Positions 43,561 to 51,747 of a stretch of 64,000 nt of DNA are shown here, one piece after another. Position numbers and translations under genes: made by a program. A model generated the notes under the pieces. It was not told where the DNA came from. It saw only the letters and a list, made by a program, of their open reading frames with translations, and did not search any database. Source of the stretch: Actinorhabdospora filicis (lineage in GTDB: Bacteria; Actinomycetota; Actinomycetes; Mycobacteriales; Micromonosporaceae); the NCBI RefSeq assembly GCF_030269765.1, contig NZ_BSTX01000001.1, forward strand, positions 2,287,571-2,351,570, written 5' to 3'. How positions within the stretch are numbered: the stretch's first letter is position 1; each line of letters starts with the position of its first letter.

Positions 43561-45000
43561 TCAGCCCAGGTCGACGTTCGGGTAGAGCGGGAATCCGCTC
43601 AGCAGCTCGGTGGCCGCGCCCGCGACGCGGGCGGCGACCTTCTCGTCCAGCACGTGCGTGGCCTTGGAGGGCGTGCCCGCCTTCGTGGTGCCGGGGGCGG
43701 TGTTTTCGAGGACGGTGTGGATCAGGTCGGCCACGGTGTCCATCTCGGTGGTGCCGAGCCCGCGCGAGGTCAGCGCGGGGGTGCCGATGCGGACGCCGGA
43801 GGTGTACCAGGCGCCGTTCGGGTCCTGCGGGACCGAGTTGCGGTTGGTGACCACGCCCGAATCCAGCAGCGCGGCCTCGGCCTGACGGCCGGTGAGGCCG
43901 TAGGAGGACACGTCGATGAGGACGAGGTGGTTGTCGGTGCCGCCGGTGACGAGCTTCGCCCCACGCGACAGGAGGCCCTCGGCGAGCGCGCGGGAGTTGT
44001 CCACGATGCGCTGCGCGTAGTCGCGGAACTCGGGCGTGCGGGCCTCGGCGAGGGCGACGGCCTTGGCGGCCATCACGTGCGGGAGCGGTCCGCCCAGGAC
44101 CATCGGGCAGCCCCGGTCGACCTGCTCGGCGAGCTCCGGCTGGCACAGGACCATGCCGCCGCGCGGTCCGCGGAGGGACTTGTGCGTGGTGGTGGTGACG
44201 ATGTGCGCGTGCGGGATCGGGTCGAAGTCGCCGGTGAGGACCTTTCCGGCGACGAGCCCGGCGAAGTGGGCCATGTCGACCATGAGGGTCGCGCCGACCT
44301 CTTCGGCGATCTCGCGGACCTTGGCGAAGTTCACCAGGCGCGGGTAGGCGGAGTAGCCGGCGACGATGATGAGCGGCCGGAACTCGTGCGCGGCGGCGCG
44401 GAGCGCGTCGTAGTCGAGGAGACCCGAGGCCGGGTCGGTCCCGTAGGAGCGCTGCTCGAACATCTTGCCGGAGATGTTGGGGCGGAACCCGTGGGTGAGG
44501 TGGCCGCCGGCGTCGAGGGACATGCCGAGCATGCGCTGGTCGCCCAGGGCGCGGCGCAGCGTCGCCCAGTCGGCGTCGGTGAGGTCGTTGACGTGGCGGA
44601 CCTGGGCCTTCTCCAGCGCGGGCGCCTCGACGCGCGCGGCGAGGACCGCCCAGAACGCCACGAGGTTGGCGTCGATGCCGGAGTGCGGCTGCACGTAGGC
44701 GTGGGACGCGCCGAACAGCTCGCGCGCGTGCTCGGCGGCGACGGCCTCGACGGTGTCCACGTTCTGGCATCCGGCGTAGAAGCGGCGCCCGATGGTGCCC
44801 TCGGCGTACTTGTCGCTGAACCAGTTGCCCATGGCCAGCAGCGTCGCCGGGGACGCGTAGTTCTCCGAGGCGATCAGCTTCAGCGAGTCGCGCTGGTCGG
44901 CGAGCTCCTGCTTGATGGCGTCGGCGACGCGCGGCTCGACGGCGCGCACGACGTCCAGGGCCGCGCGGAAGGCGGTGGACTCGGTCGAGATGGACGACAC
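43561..45000 (-). CDS. glyA: Serine hydroxymethyltransferase
   Basis: A 479-residue PLP enzyme: [40 protein letters not shown], then [15 protein letters not shown] with PLP Lys274 and [19 protein letters not shown]. It is about 50 residues longer than E. coli GlyA, with an insertion around residues 120-170 as in the longer actinobacterial type. It converts serine and tetrahydrofolate to glycine and 5,10-methylene-tetrahydrofolate. The start is GTG 45000: GGAGGG lies 6 bases upstream, and the upstream frame is non-coding leader. The leader carries a ZTP riboswitch. Confidence 0.93.
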   Translation of the reverse strand: MSSISTESTAFRAALDVVRAVEPRVADAIKQELADQRDSLKLIASENYASPATLLAMGNWFSDKYAEGTIGRRFYAGCQNVDTVEAVAAEHARELFGASHAYVQPHSGIDANLVAFWAVLAARVEAPALEKAQVRHVNDLTDADWATLRRALGDQRMLGMSLDAGGHLTHGFRPNISGKMFEQRSYGTDPASGLLDYDALRAAAHEFRPLIIVAGYSAYPRLVNFAKVREIAEEVGATLMVDMAHFAGLVAGKVLTGDFDPIPHAHIVTTTTHKSLRGPRGGMVLCQPELAEQVDRGCPMVLGGPLPHVMAAKAVALAEARTPEFRDYAQRIVDNSRALAEGLLSRGAKLVTGGTDNHLVLIDVSSYGLTGRQAEAALLDSGVVTNRNSVPQDPNGAWYTSGVRIGTPALTSRGLGTTEMDTVADLIHTVLENTAPGTTKAGTPSKATHVLDEKVAARVAGAATELLSGFPLYPNVDLG

Positions 45001-45037
45001 GTGGACCCTCCGGTGTTTCGGAAGCGGTAAACGAAAG

Positions 45038-45115
45038 GCCCAGGCGCACGGCGGTGGAGCGGCGGCCGCTCCCCGATGGTTGAGCCCATCCCAGCACGCC
45101 AGTCGCGGCCCGTCG
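45038..45115 (-). ncRNA. ZTP (pfl) riboswitch upstream of glyA
   Basis: On the minus strand, 45111-45097 reads GGGCCGCGACTGGCG, the start of the pfl/ZTP aptamer. AACCATCGGGGAGCGGC follows as the second half of the first domain, and CGCCTGGGC (45046-45038) is the conserved pseudoknot-forming end. The RNA senses ZTP/ZMP, which builds up when 10-formyl-tetrahydrofolate runs low, and turns on one-carbon genes such as glyA. The aptamer end is 37 bases before the GTG, so control at the ribosome site or by a terminator is possible. TATGGT (45126-45121) is a fitting -10 box. Confidence 0.88.
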
Positions 45116-45285
45116 TGACCATAGCAACCGGGTCGGTGATGATCGCGGGCGGTTACCGGGAGCCGATTCGGTGAATACCCGGTGTCTCGCGTGCTGGGAC
45201 GCCGGTGGCGCCGTGCCGGGTCGACGCTGGGTCGGCACAAGGTCGGCGCTGAGTCGGCCGGGGCCCCCACGCCCCCGGCCGAAGG

Positions 45286-45492
45286 CTACTTGCGCGCGGC
45301 GGAGAGGCCGAAGAAGACCGCGGCCACGACCCCGGCGGCCGACCCGAGCGGCGGCCACCAGAACGCGGCGGCGGCGACCAGCCCACCGGCGAGGAGGGCC
45401 ACCCCGGTGAGGGCGGTGAGCGGGAGGTGCGTCGGCCGTCGCCTCGCCGGTCCCGGGAACGGCGGGGGGACGGTGGGGAAGGAGTGGGTCAT
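45286..45492 (-). CDS. Small two-helix membrane protein
   Basis: The protein has 68 residues: a Pro-rich start (MTHSFPTVPPPFPGPARRRP) and two hydrophobic segments (LPLTALTGVALLAGGLVAA and LGSAAGVVAAVFFGLSA). AGAGGAA lies about 7 bases before the ATG, which overlaps the stop of the upstream helix-turn-helix gene (ATGA). The role is unknown. It is the last gene of a compact three-gene operon. Confidence 0.75.
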   Translation of the reverse strand: MTHSFPTVPPPFPGPARRRPTHLPLTALTGVALLAGGLVAAAAFWWPPLGSAAGVVAAVFFGLSAARK

Positions 45493-45770
45493 GAGGGGTT
45501 CCTCTCGGTCTCGGGACACCGTGCGGCCTCCCATCGCGCGCGCCAGTCGCTCTCGTCGCCTCCGCACGCGCGGACGTAGGCGCGGGTCGCCTCCCACGTG
45601 GGCAGCGAACGTCCCGCCGCGGCCTCGCTCAGCACGGCCTGCGAGGAGTAGGCCAGCCGCGCCATCACGGCGTAGGACGGGCGCCCGGCGGCGTCGCGCA
45701 GGGCGCGCAACGCGAGCGCGAAGTCGGCGACGGGCCCGCCGGGCTGGATGGGTTTCTCCGGGCGCGGCAT
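45489..45770 (-). CDS. Small XRE-like helix-turn-helix protein
   Basis: The 93-residue protein reads VADFALALRALRDAAGRPSY, AVMARLAYSSQAVLSEAAAG, RSLPTWEATRAYVRACGGDE, SDWRARWEAA. This is the short XRE-like domain found in many Streptomyces and related regulators (helix-turn-helix, then the aromatic DWRARW end). It is flanked by a 45-residue peptide gene 4 bases upstream and a two-helix membrane protein gene overlapping downstream. It may regulate its own operon. Confidence 0.8.
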   Translation of the reverse strand: MPRPEKPIQPGGPVADFALALRALRDAAGRPSYAVMARLAYSSQAVLSEAAAGRSLPTWEATRAYVRACGGDESDWRARWEAARCPETERNPS

Positions 45771-45774
45771 CGCG

Positions 45775-45912
45775 TCACCGGAGGGTGAGGTGGGCGAGGT
45801 GGGCGAAGTGGGCGAGGGCCGCGGCGAGCAGCGTGCGGACCACCGGGAACAGCAGGTCCTGGAGGCAGACCGTCGGGGTCCACCGCGGCATGAGCCACGA
45901 CGTGGAATACAT
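45775..45912 (-). CDS. Predicted 45-residue hydrophobic peptide
   Basis: Frame: MYSTSWLMPRWTPTVCLQDL, then LFPVVRTLLAAALAHFAHLA, then HLTLR. GAAGGAG lies 9 bases before the ATG, and the stop is 4 bases before the next gene's ATG, so it sits cleanly at the head of the helix-turn-helix/membrane-protein operon. The hydrophobic, His-bearing C-terminal half could insert in membranes. No known family. Confidence 0.5.
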   Translation of the reverse strand: MYSTSWLMPRWTPTVCLQDLLFPVVRTLLAAALAHFAHLAHLTLR

Positions 45913-46302
45913 GGGAATCGCGCTCCTTCTCGGGTGAAGAGGGGATGGAGAGGGGAAGTGGTGGTGTCCTCAATAAGTCGGACCACCGGCCCCCGAAGAG
46001 CCAAGGGTGACATGGGAAAGGTGTTTCTGGAAGCCGAAAGCGGACGCGTGGCCGGATTCCGAACAATGGGCCGGAGAGTGGCGTGGTCGCGCCGAACCGG
46101 TTCTGTCGGGTGCGCGACTGTCCGTCCACTGTGGCCCAGGTCACGGCGATGGCACACCTCAGAGGGTGTATTGACGGACCAACGGCGTGCACGTGCGAAC
46201 ACACCGGAAATTGCCTCTGCGCGTTGCAGCGTCACCCAATGGCCGCGCGAGTGTCATTAGCGAATGACGCGGTGACCGGCGATGAATGGGCCGTACCAAA
46301 GC

Positions 46303-46318
46303 TATTGTCCGTACAATA
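46303..46318. promoter_or_regulatory. Palindrome TATTGT-n4-ACAATA in a gene-free stretch
   Basis: Perfect 6-base arms at 46303-46308 and 46313-46318, in a locally AT-rich patch. The surrounding 45913-46437 holds no supported gene. The palindrome lies 120 bp before the lipoprotein gene and is a candidate operator for it or for the small operon on the other strand. Confidence 0.45.
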
Positions 46319-46425
46319 TCGACGTGCCGATCGGGCTGGTCAGAGCCATTGCGCGGCGGTGGATGATCGGTTCCGGGGCACGAAGGTCTGCCCTTCCGCC
46401 TCTCCCCCACCCCCCTCCCCGCCGG

Positions 46426-46431
46426 GATAAT
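46426..46431 (+). promoter_or_regulatory. -10 element of the lipoprotein gene, leaderless start
   Basis: GATAAT is followed by six C and then the ATG at 46438, so the transcript should begin at or next to the start codon. There is no ribosome site. Confidence 0.5.
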
Positions 46432-46437
46432 CCCCCC

Positions 46438-46977
46438 ATGCTCCGCCTCCCCCGGCTCGCCGCCGCCGTCACCTCCCTGGCCGCGGCCACCCTCCTCCTC
46501 AGCGCGTGCAGCGGCCTCAGTGACGGTGAGCGCGAGGAGTACACGAGACTCGCCGCGCGCATGGGCGTCCCGCTCGACTACATCTGGGTCCTCGACCTCA
46601 GGAGCCTCTCGCACGGGAAGACGGGTGATCCGGGCGTCTTCGGCGAGTCCTCTTTCGAGGACCACTACTCCACACCGGACGGTTCGCCGGTGCGGCTGAC
46701 GGTCGACTCCACGGTCATGGACGACGCGTCCTGCCCGGGGATCCCGATCGCGGGCGTCAGCAGCAGTGTCCAATGTGTCGCCGAGGACGGCGGGTGGCTG
46801 CGCACGACGGGCCTGTCGACGGAGTTCGCCGAGGAGCGCGACGGTGTGCTGGTGCGGGTGACGGTGGACGAGGCCAACGCGGCCGTCGCCAAGGACGCGG
46901 TGAAGTCCGCGCGCCCGGCCGACGCCGACGAGCTGGAGGACATGCTCGCGAAGTACCGCACGGACGACGAGAAATAG
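46438..46977 (+). CDS. Lipoprotein of unknown function
   Basis: The 179-residue protein has a lipoprotein signal, LAAAVTSLAAATLLLSACSG, with the lipobox LSAC (Cys22 or thereabouts). The mature part contains VPLDYIWVLDLRSL, DDASCPGIPIAGVSSSVQCV (a probable disulfide pair) and an acidic helical end (DADELEDMLAKYRTDDEK). It should sit on the outer face of the membrane. No family recognised. A shared terminator separates it from the convergent sseC gene. Confidence 0.75.
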   Translation: MLRLPRLAAAVTSLAAATLLLSACSGLSDGEREEYTRLAARMGVPLDYIWVLDLRSLSHGKTGDPGVFGESSFEDHYSTPDGSPVRLTVDSTVMDDASCPGIPIAGVSSSVQCVAEDGGWLRTTGLSTEFAEERDGVLVRVTVDEANAAVAKDAVKSARPADADELEDMLAKYRTDDEK

Positions 46978-46978
46978 A

Positions 46979-47022
46979 CCGCGCCCCCGATTCGGAACCT
47001 CACGACCGAACCGGGGGCGCGG
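46979..47022. terminator. Bidirectional terminator between the lipoprotein gene and sseC
   Basis: 17-base arms, 46979-46995 and 47006-47022, pair with one mismatch around a 10-base loop. Confidence 0.75.
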
Positions 47023-47044
47023 AGACAGACCCAGGGAGGAGGGT

Positions 47045-47383
47045 CTAGTCCGACAGTGTGACGGAGACCGTGTTCTGGCCGACGGCCGCGGTCACCTCCG
47101 TCGAACCCTCACCGGCGCGGGCGAGGGCGCGGAGCGTCCACGTCCCGGGCGCGGCGAAGAAGCGGAAGACGCCCTCGGGGGAGGTCACGACCTCGGCGGT
47201 GAACTCGCCGGAGGCGTCCAGGAGACGGACGTAGGCGCCGGAGACCGGCTGACCGTCCACATCGACCACACCGGAGATCACCGTCTCCTTGTTCAGGTCG
47301 ACCGACGCCGGCAGCGGCGCGGACTGGTCCGGTGCGGCGCAACCGGCGATGTTCTGTGCGGACTGCTGGGTGAGAGCGCTCAT
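47045..47383 (-). CDS. sseC: DUF1416 / SseC family protein
   Basis: A 112-residue protein: an N-terminal Cys segment (NIAGCAAPDQSAP) and an Ig-like/carboxypeptidase-regulatory fold (ISGVVDVDGQPVSGAYVRLL, SPEGVFRFFAAPGTWTLRAL). In mycobacteria sseC follows the cysA-type sulfurtransferase gene, as here (gap of 2 bases), so it belongs to sulfur handling; its exact task is not known. Expression should depend on the attenuator leader upstream of the sulfurtransferase gene. Confidence 0.87.
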   Translation of the reverse strand: MSALTQQSAQNIAGCAAPDQSAPLPASVDLNKETVISGVVDVDGQPVSGAYVRLLDASGEFTAEVVTSPEGVFRFFAAPGTWTLRALARAGEGSTEVTAAVGQNTVSVTLSD

Positions 47384-47385
47384 CG

Positions 47386-48240
<855 letters not shown>

Positions 48241-48420
48241 GTCTTTCCTTCGGTTGATGTGTCAGATGTGGACTGATCGGTGATCAACCGGCGGAGGCTG
48301 CGGGGTACGGCTTCATACCCGGGAGAAGGGATCCGGGAACGGAAGTCAGTACAGGGGGTCGGTCCACGATGGGAGTGTCAGTGGACCGCGGGATGAGCGC
48401 ACGCAGCAGCTATCGGCCGG

Positions 48421-48507
48421 TCAGCGACCGGCACGACACAGGCAGGCGGCGATCTTGCAGTAATCGATCGCACGCCGCTTCGTCAGCAAGGGCGAAGGCG
48501 TACGCAT
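48421..48507 (-). CDS. Cys-rich attenuator leader peptide (28 aa)
   Basis: Sequence in pieces: MRTPSPLLTKRRAIDYCKI then AACLCRAGR. This matches the short actinobacterial leader peptides that carry LTKRRAxDxCxxAxCLCR and lie before sulfur-assimilation genes. Slow translation of the Cys codons under Cys shortage is thought to relieve attenuation of the downstream genes (here the rhodanese and sseC, 180 bases on). A -10 box TAACGT (48520-48515) lies 7 bases before the ATG, so the mRNA is leaderless. Confidence 0.9.
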   Translation of the reverse strand: MRTPSPLLTKRRAIDYCKIAACLCRAGR

Positions 48508-48646
48508 GGCCGCGACGTTAGCACGCTGAGCTGGGATGGACCAGCGTCGGTCGCGGATCCGACCGTTCGGGCCACCCCCGGCGACCGCTCGCGGCGCTGG
48601 TCACACGGCTTCACAATTCGGTGACCGCGAAATAATCCACGGCGGC

Positions 48647-48673
48647 CGTGACTTCCATCCGGCCCGGTTCCGT
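48647..48673 (+). promoter_or_regulatory. Candidate ECF promoter of the first SigE-type operon
   Basis: CGTGAC (48647-48652) and CGT (48671-48673) are separated by exactly 18 bases, 32 bases before the start codon. The same pattern precedes the second sigma gene (50234-50260). Shared spacing and position suggest recognition by one or both of these sigma factors. Confidence 0.5.
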
Positions 48674-48704
48674 AGAAAGCATCGACGGACGGGAGGAGCA
48701 CCGC

Positions 48705-49223
48705 ATGAGAGCGGACAGGGAAGCCGAATACCGCGACTTCGTCACAACCCGCGGCGAGCGGCTGCGCCGGTACGCGTATCTGTGCTGCGGCGACTGGCAT
48801 CTGGCCGAGGACGTGACGCAGAACGCACTGGTCCGCCTGTACGCCGCGTGGGGCCGGGCGCGCAAGGAGTCCGTGGACGCCTACGCGCGCCGGATCATCA
48901 CCAACGCGCTCATCGACGAGCGCCGCAGAGGCTGGTTCCGGCGCGAACGCGTCGCCGAGACCCTGCCGGACGCGGTCACCGCCCATCACGACGACGGTCG
49001 CGCCGAGCGGCTCACCCTGCTCGACGCGGTGTTCCGGCTGACGCCGAAGCAGCGCGCGGCCGTCGTCCTCCGCTATTGGGAAGACCTGCCGATCGAGCAG
49101 ACGGCACGAATCCTGAACTGCTCGACCGGCGCGGTGAAGGGTCTCACCACGCGGGGTCTGGACACCCTGCGCGGCCTCCTCACCGACGAGGTCCCCCTGA
49201 CTGACCAGGGAGCTACATCATGA
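48705..49223 (+). CDS. SigE-family ECF sigma factor (first copy)
   Basis: The 172-residue sigma factor carries region 2 (EYRDFVTTRGERLRRYAYLC, CGDWHLAEDVTQNALVRLYA) and region 4 (RLTPKQRAAVVLRYWEDLPI, EQTARILNCSTGAVKGLTTR), the Streptomyces SigE-type (ECF) family. GGGAGGAG lies 6 bases before the ATG. The stop overlaps the start of the next gene (ATGA), whose product has one membrane helix and is its probable partner. A near copy of this pair lies at 50295-51697. Confidence 0.93.
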   Translation: MRADREAEYRDFVTTRGERLRRYAYLCCGDWHLAEDVTQNALVRLYAAWGRARKESVDAYARRIITNALIDERRRGWFRRERVAETLPDAVTAHHDDGRAERLTLLDAVFRLTPKQRAAVVLRYWEDLPIEQTARILNCSTGAVKGLTTRGLDTLRGLLTDEVPLTDQGATS

Positions 49224-50185
49224 CCGATTTCATCAGAGACGCACTCGACCGCCAGCTCGACGCCGCCGCTCCCCCGAGCGGTCTGACGTCGGGCGGCCTG
49301 ACCCACCTGGGACGCCGCCGCGTCCTGCGCAAGCGCCTCGGCCTGACCGGCGTCACCGCCGTCCTGCTCGCGGCGGCCGTCACCGGCGGGCTGGCGCTCG
49401 CCCCGGGGACGCCCGACCCGGGCGTCCACGCGGCCACGACGACGCAGGCGGATTACCCGTTGCCCGTCCCCCAGCCGGGCGTGGAGTACAGGTGGCAGCC
49501 GGGCAACAGCGACATCACCGAGAACCAGGCCACCCGCGAGCTGTCGGCCGCGCTGTGGCCGCTGATCGACGCCGTCCCGAACGCCACGCCGGTCGCCTAC
49601 GACTCCAACGGGCAGGTCGTGGGGGCCCCGCTCACCGCGTCGACGTTCCCGAGCTTCACCCGCCGCACCGACCGGATCGACGCCGACGGCGTGCCCACCG
49701 GCTACGAGCGCCCGGTGTACACCCAGTTCCACTGGCTGAAATTCGACGGGATGATCCGCCCCGACGTCTTCTCCGTGAGCTACCGCCCGAAGGGCTCCTA
49801 CGAGTTCGGCGGGGCGAGCGACCCGGACAACCCGACCATGCCCGACTGGCGGCACGTCGCCGAGAGCTGCGGGCACATGGAGTACGCGTTCCGCGGCGAG
49901 CCCGGCTGGGTCTCCGACACCACGTGCGCCGAGCTCACCGGGCCCGGCGGCGAGCGGATCATGACCATGGGCCAGACCACGGTCGCTCCGGGAGGGATCA
50001 CGTCCTATTCGCGCTCGGTGATGATCCAGACCCCCGACGGGAACCTCCGGTTGGTCCAGGACTTCGGGCCCACGCCGACCGTCTACGGCTCGGACACCCC
50101 GGACATCGCCGACCCCCGGCCGGGCCTGTCGCTGGAGCGGCTCACCGAGCTGGCCCTGGCGCTGCCCGCCGTCATCCTCCAGTAG
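49220..50185 (+). CDS. Single-TM protein, probable regulator of the first SigE factor
   Basis: A 321-residue protein. The cytosolic start (MTDFIRDALDRQLDAAAPPS) is about 40 residues, then one membrane helix (LGLTGVTAVLLAAAVTGGLA), then a large outer domain with two Cys (AESCGHMEYAF and DTTCAELTG). This layout fits an anti-sigma-like membrane partner, but the usual zinc HxxxCxxC motif is missing, so the link rests on coupling and on its paralogue in the second pair. It ends in a terminator. Confidence 0.7.
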   Translation: MTDFIRDALDRQLDAAAPPSGLTSGGLTHLGRRRVLRKRLGLTGVTAVLLAAAVTGGLALAPGTPDPGVHAATTTQADYPLPVPQPGVEYRWQPGNSDITENQATRELSAALWPLIDAVPNATPVAYDSNGQVVGAPLTASTFPSFTRRTDRIDADGVPTGYERPVYTQFHWLKFDGMIRPDVFSVSYRPKGSYEFGGASDPDNPTMPDWRHVAESCGHMEYAFRGEPGWVSDTTCAELTGPGGERIMTMGQTTVAPGGITSYSRSVMIQTPDGNLRLVQDFGPTPTVYGSDTPDIADPRPGLSLERLTELALALPAVILQ

Positions 50186-50199
50186 CCCACCCCCACCCG

Positions 50200-50230
50200 A
50201 GGCGGCCCCCGCGAAAAGCGGGGGCCGCCT
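50200..50230 (+). terminator. Perfect 13-bp terminator with GAAAA loop
   Basis: Arms 50200-50212 and 50218-50230 pair perfectly. It closes the first sigma operon and lies just before the promoter motif of the second. Confidence 0.8.
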
Positions 50231-50233
50231 TCG

Positions 50234-50260
50234 CGTGACCCCATGTCCCTCCACGCCCGT
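50234..50260 (+). promoter_or_regulatory. Candidate ECF promoter of the second SigE-type operon
   Basis: CGTGAC (50234-50239) then 18 bases then CGT (50258-50260), 34 bases before the start codon. The element is identical in form to the motif at 48647-48673. Confidence 0.5.
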
Positions 50261-50294
50261 TACACCCGCGACGATCGCGGATGGAAGGAGCGTG

Positions 50295-50801
50295 ATGACC
50301 GACAAGGACACCGAGTTCGCCCAGTTCGTCACCGAACGGGCGGCGAGGCTGCGGGGGTTCGCCTACCTGCTCTGCGGCGACTGGCATCGCGCCGAGGACG
50401 TGGTGCAGACGGCGCTGCTGAAGCTGTACCGGGCCTGGGGCCGGGTACGCACCGGCGCGCCGGACGCCTACGTGCGGCGGATCATCGCCACGGTCCTGGT
50501 CGACCAGCACCGGCTCGCCTGGTTCCGCCGGGTGAAGGTGACCGCCGACCACTCGCTCCCCGAGGAGGTGGCCGTCGACGAGCGCGCCGACCAGCGCCTC
50601 ACCCTCACCCGCGCGCTGCTGCGGCTGCCGAAGCGGCAGCGCGCGGCGATCGTCCTGCGTTACTGGGAGGACCTGCCGGTCGAGCAGACCGCGCGGGTGC
50701 TCGGCTGCTCGACCGGCGCCGTCAAGAACCTGACCATGCGGGGTCTGACCACCCTGCGCGGCCTGGTGACGGACCCGGTCCTGGAATCGATCGAGGGATG
50801 A
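50295..50801 (+). CDS. SigE-family ECF sigma factor (second copy)
   Basis: A 168-residue paralogue of the preceding sigma factor, with EFAQFVTERAARLRGFAYLL, CGDWHRAEDVVQTALLKLYR, RLPKRQRAAIVLRYWEDLPV and EQTARVLGCSTGAVKNLTMR. GGAAGGAG lies 5 bases before the ATG. The stop overlaps the next gene's start (ATGA). Tandem duplication of a sigma/partner pair allows divergence of the signal while keeping a shared promoter motif. Confidence 0.93.
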   Translation: MTDKDTEFAQFVTERAARLRGFAYLLCGDWHRAEDVVQTALLKLYRAWGRVRTGAPDAYVRRIIATVLVDQHRLAWFRRVKVTADHSLPEEVAVDERADQRLTLTRALLRLPKRQRAAIVLRYWEDLPVEQTARVLGCSTGAVKNLTMRGLTTLRGLVTDPVLESIEG

Positions 50802-51697
50802 CCATGTCCGAGGACCTGAGGGAAACCATAGACCGCGAGCTGTACGACGGCTCGCCACCGATGAGCATCACCGCCGAGTCCCTGCTGGCCAGGGGCCACC
50901 GGGACCGCCGCAACCGGCGCCTGTGGGGCGCGACGGGCGGCCTGGCCGTCCTGCTCGCCGCCGCCGTGGCGATCGGGAACCTGCCGGGCGAGGGCGGCGC
51001 GCCGGACAACGTCGCGCTGCCGGGGGCGAGCGCGTCCTCCTCGGCGCCGCCGCCGGAGCCGCAGTACCTGATGTGGCGCGGCAACGGCGACCATGACGAG
51101 GGTGAGAACGACGAGACCCGCCGCATGACGGCCGCGATCTTCGCCGCCATCGACGCCTCGGGCCTTCAGTCGGTCCACATGGAGATGGCCAATCCCGTCG
51201 TGCGCTCCGAAGAACAGCTGGTCTCGGTGACCGGCACCGATCCCGACACCGCCGTCCCGACCGGGCCGGAACGGGTCTCCTACGTGATCAACGCTCCGTT
51301 CCGGGGCGGCTGGGTCGGCTTTCGGCTCTACCAGAAGGGGACGTTCACCGAGGGCGCCGGGGCGGCGGCGTACAACCCGCTCGTGCCGAGCCACGACCAC
51401 CTGATCGCCGGATGCGAGGACTACACCGGAATGGCACGGCCGGTGGGCATGGTCGGAGAGCGCGAGGTCACGCTGACGGTCAGCTGCGATGAGAAGAGCA
51501 CCGCCGACGGCGAGCGCGTCCTGGTCCGGACCGCCGAGGTCCACGCGGTCTCCGGCGGGCTCGAAGAACTGAGGGAGGTCGTGGTGTACCGCGGGGACGG
51601 GACCGCGCTGGTCCTCGACTCGCAGGAGCTGGACAGCCCGACGGTCGCTCAGATGCTGGCGATCGAGGAGGCGCTGCCGGACTTCACGGTGGAGTAG
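50798..51697 (+). CDS. Single-TM protein, probable regulator of the second SigE factor
   Basis: A 299-residue protein with the same plan as the first partner: short cytosolic start (MSEDLRETIDRELYDGSPPM), one membrane helix (ATGGLAVLLAAAVAIGNLPG), a Pro/Ser/Ala linker and an outer domain with two Cys (IAGCEDYTG and LTVSCDEKS). It shares ETRRMTAAIFAAIDA with TRELSAALWPLIDA of the first partner, so they are diverged paralogues. ATG 50798 overlaps the sigma stop; ATG 50804 is an alternative. Confidence 0.72.
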   Translation: MTMSEDLRETIDRELYDGSPPMSITAESLLARGHRDRRNRRLWGATGGLAVLLAAAVAIGNLPGEGGAPDNVALPGASASSSAPPPEPQYLMWRGNGDHDEGENDETRRMTAAIFAAIDASGLQSVHMEMANPVVRSEEQLVSVTGTDPDTAVPTGPERVSYVINAPFRGGWVGFRLYQKGTFTEGAGAAAYNPLVPSHDHLIAGCEDYTGMARPVGMVGEREVTLTVSCDEKSTADGERVLVRTAEVHAVSGGLEELREVVVYRGDGTALVLDSQELDSPTVAQMLAIEEALPDFTVE

Positions 51698-51704
51698 GGA
51701 ACGC

Positions 51705-51740
51705 CGAAGGCCCGGTTCCGTCCCCGGAACCGGGCCTTCG
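51705..51740. terminator. Perfect 15-bp bidirectional terminator
   Basis: Arms 51705-51719 and 51726-51740 pair perfectly over a 6-base loop, between convergent genes. Confidence 0.85.
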
Positions 51741-51747
51741 CGTTGTC

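Noticed and set aside
46083..46430. Plus-strand frame of 115 residues with several Cys
   Set aside because: No ribosome site, a Pro-rich tail, and it runs into the lipoprotein promoter. It could be a zinc-binding peptide but is not supported.
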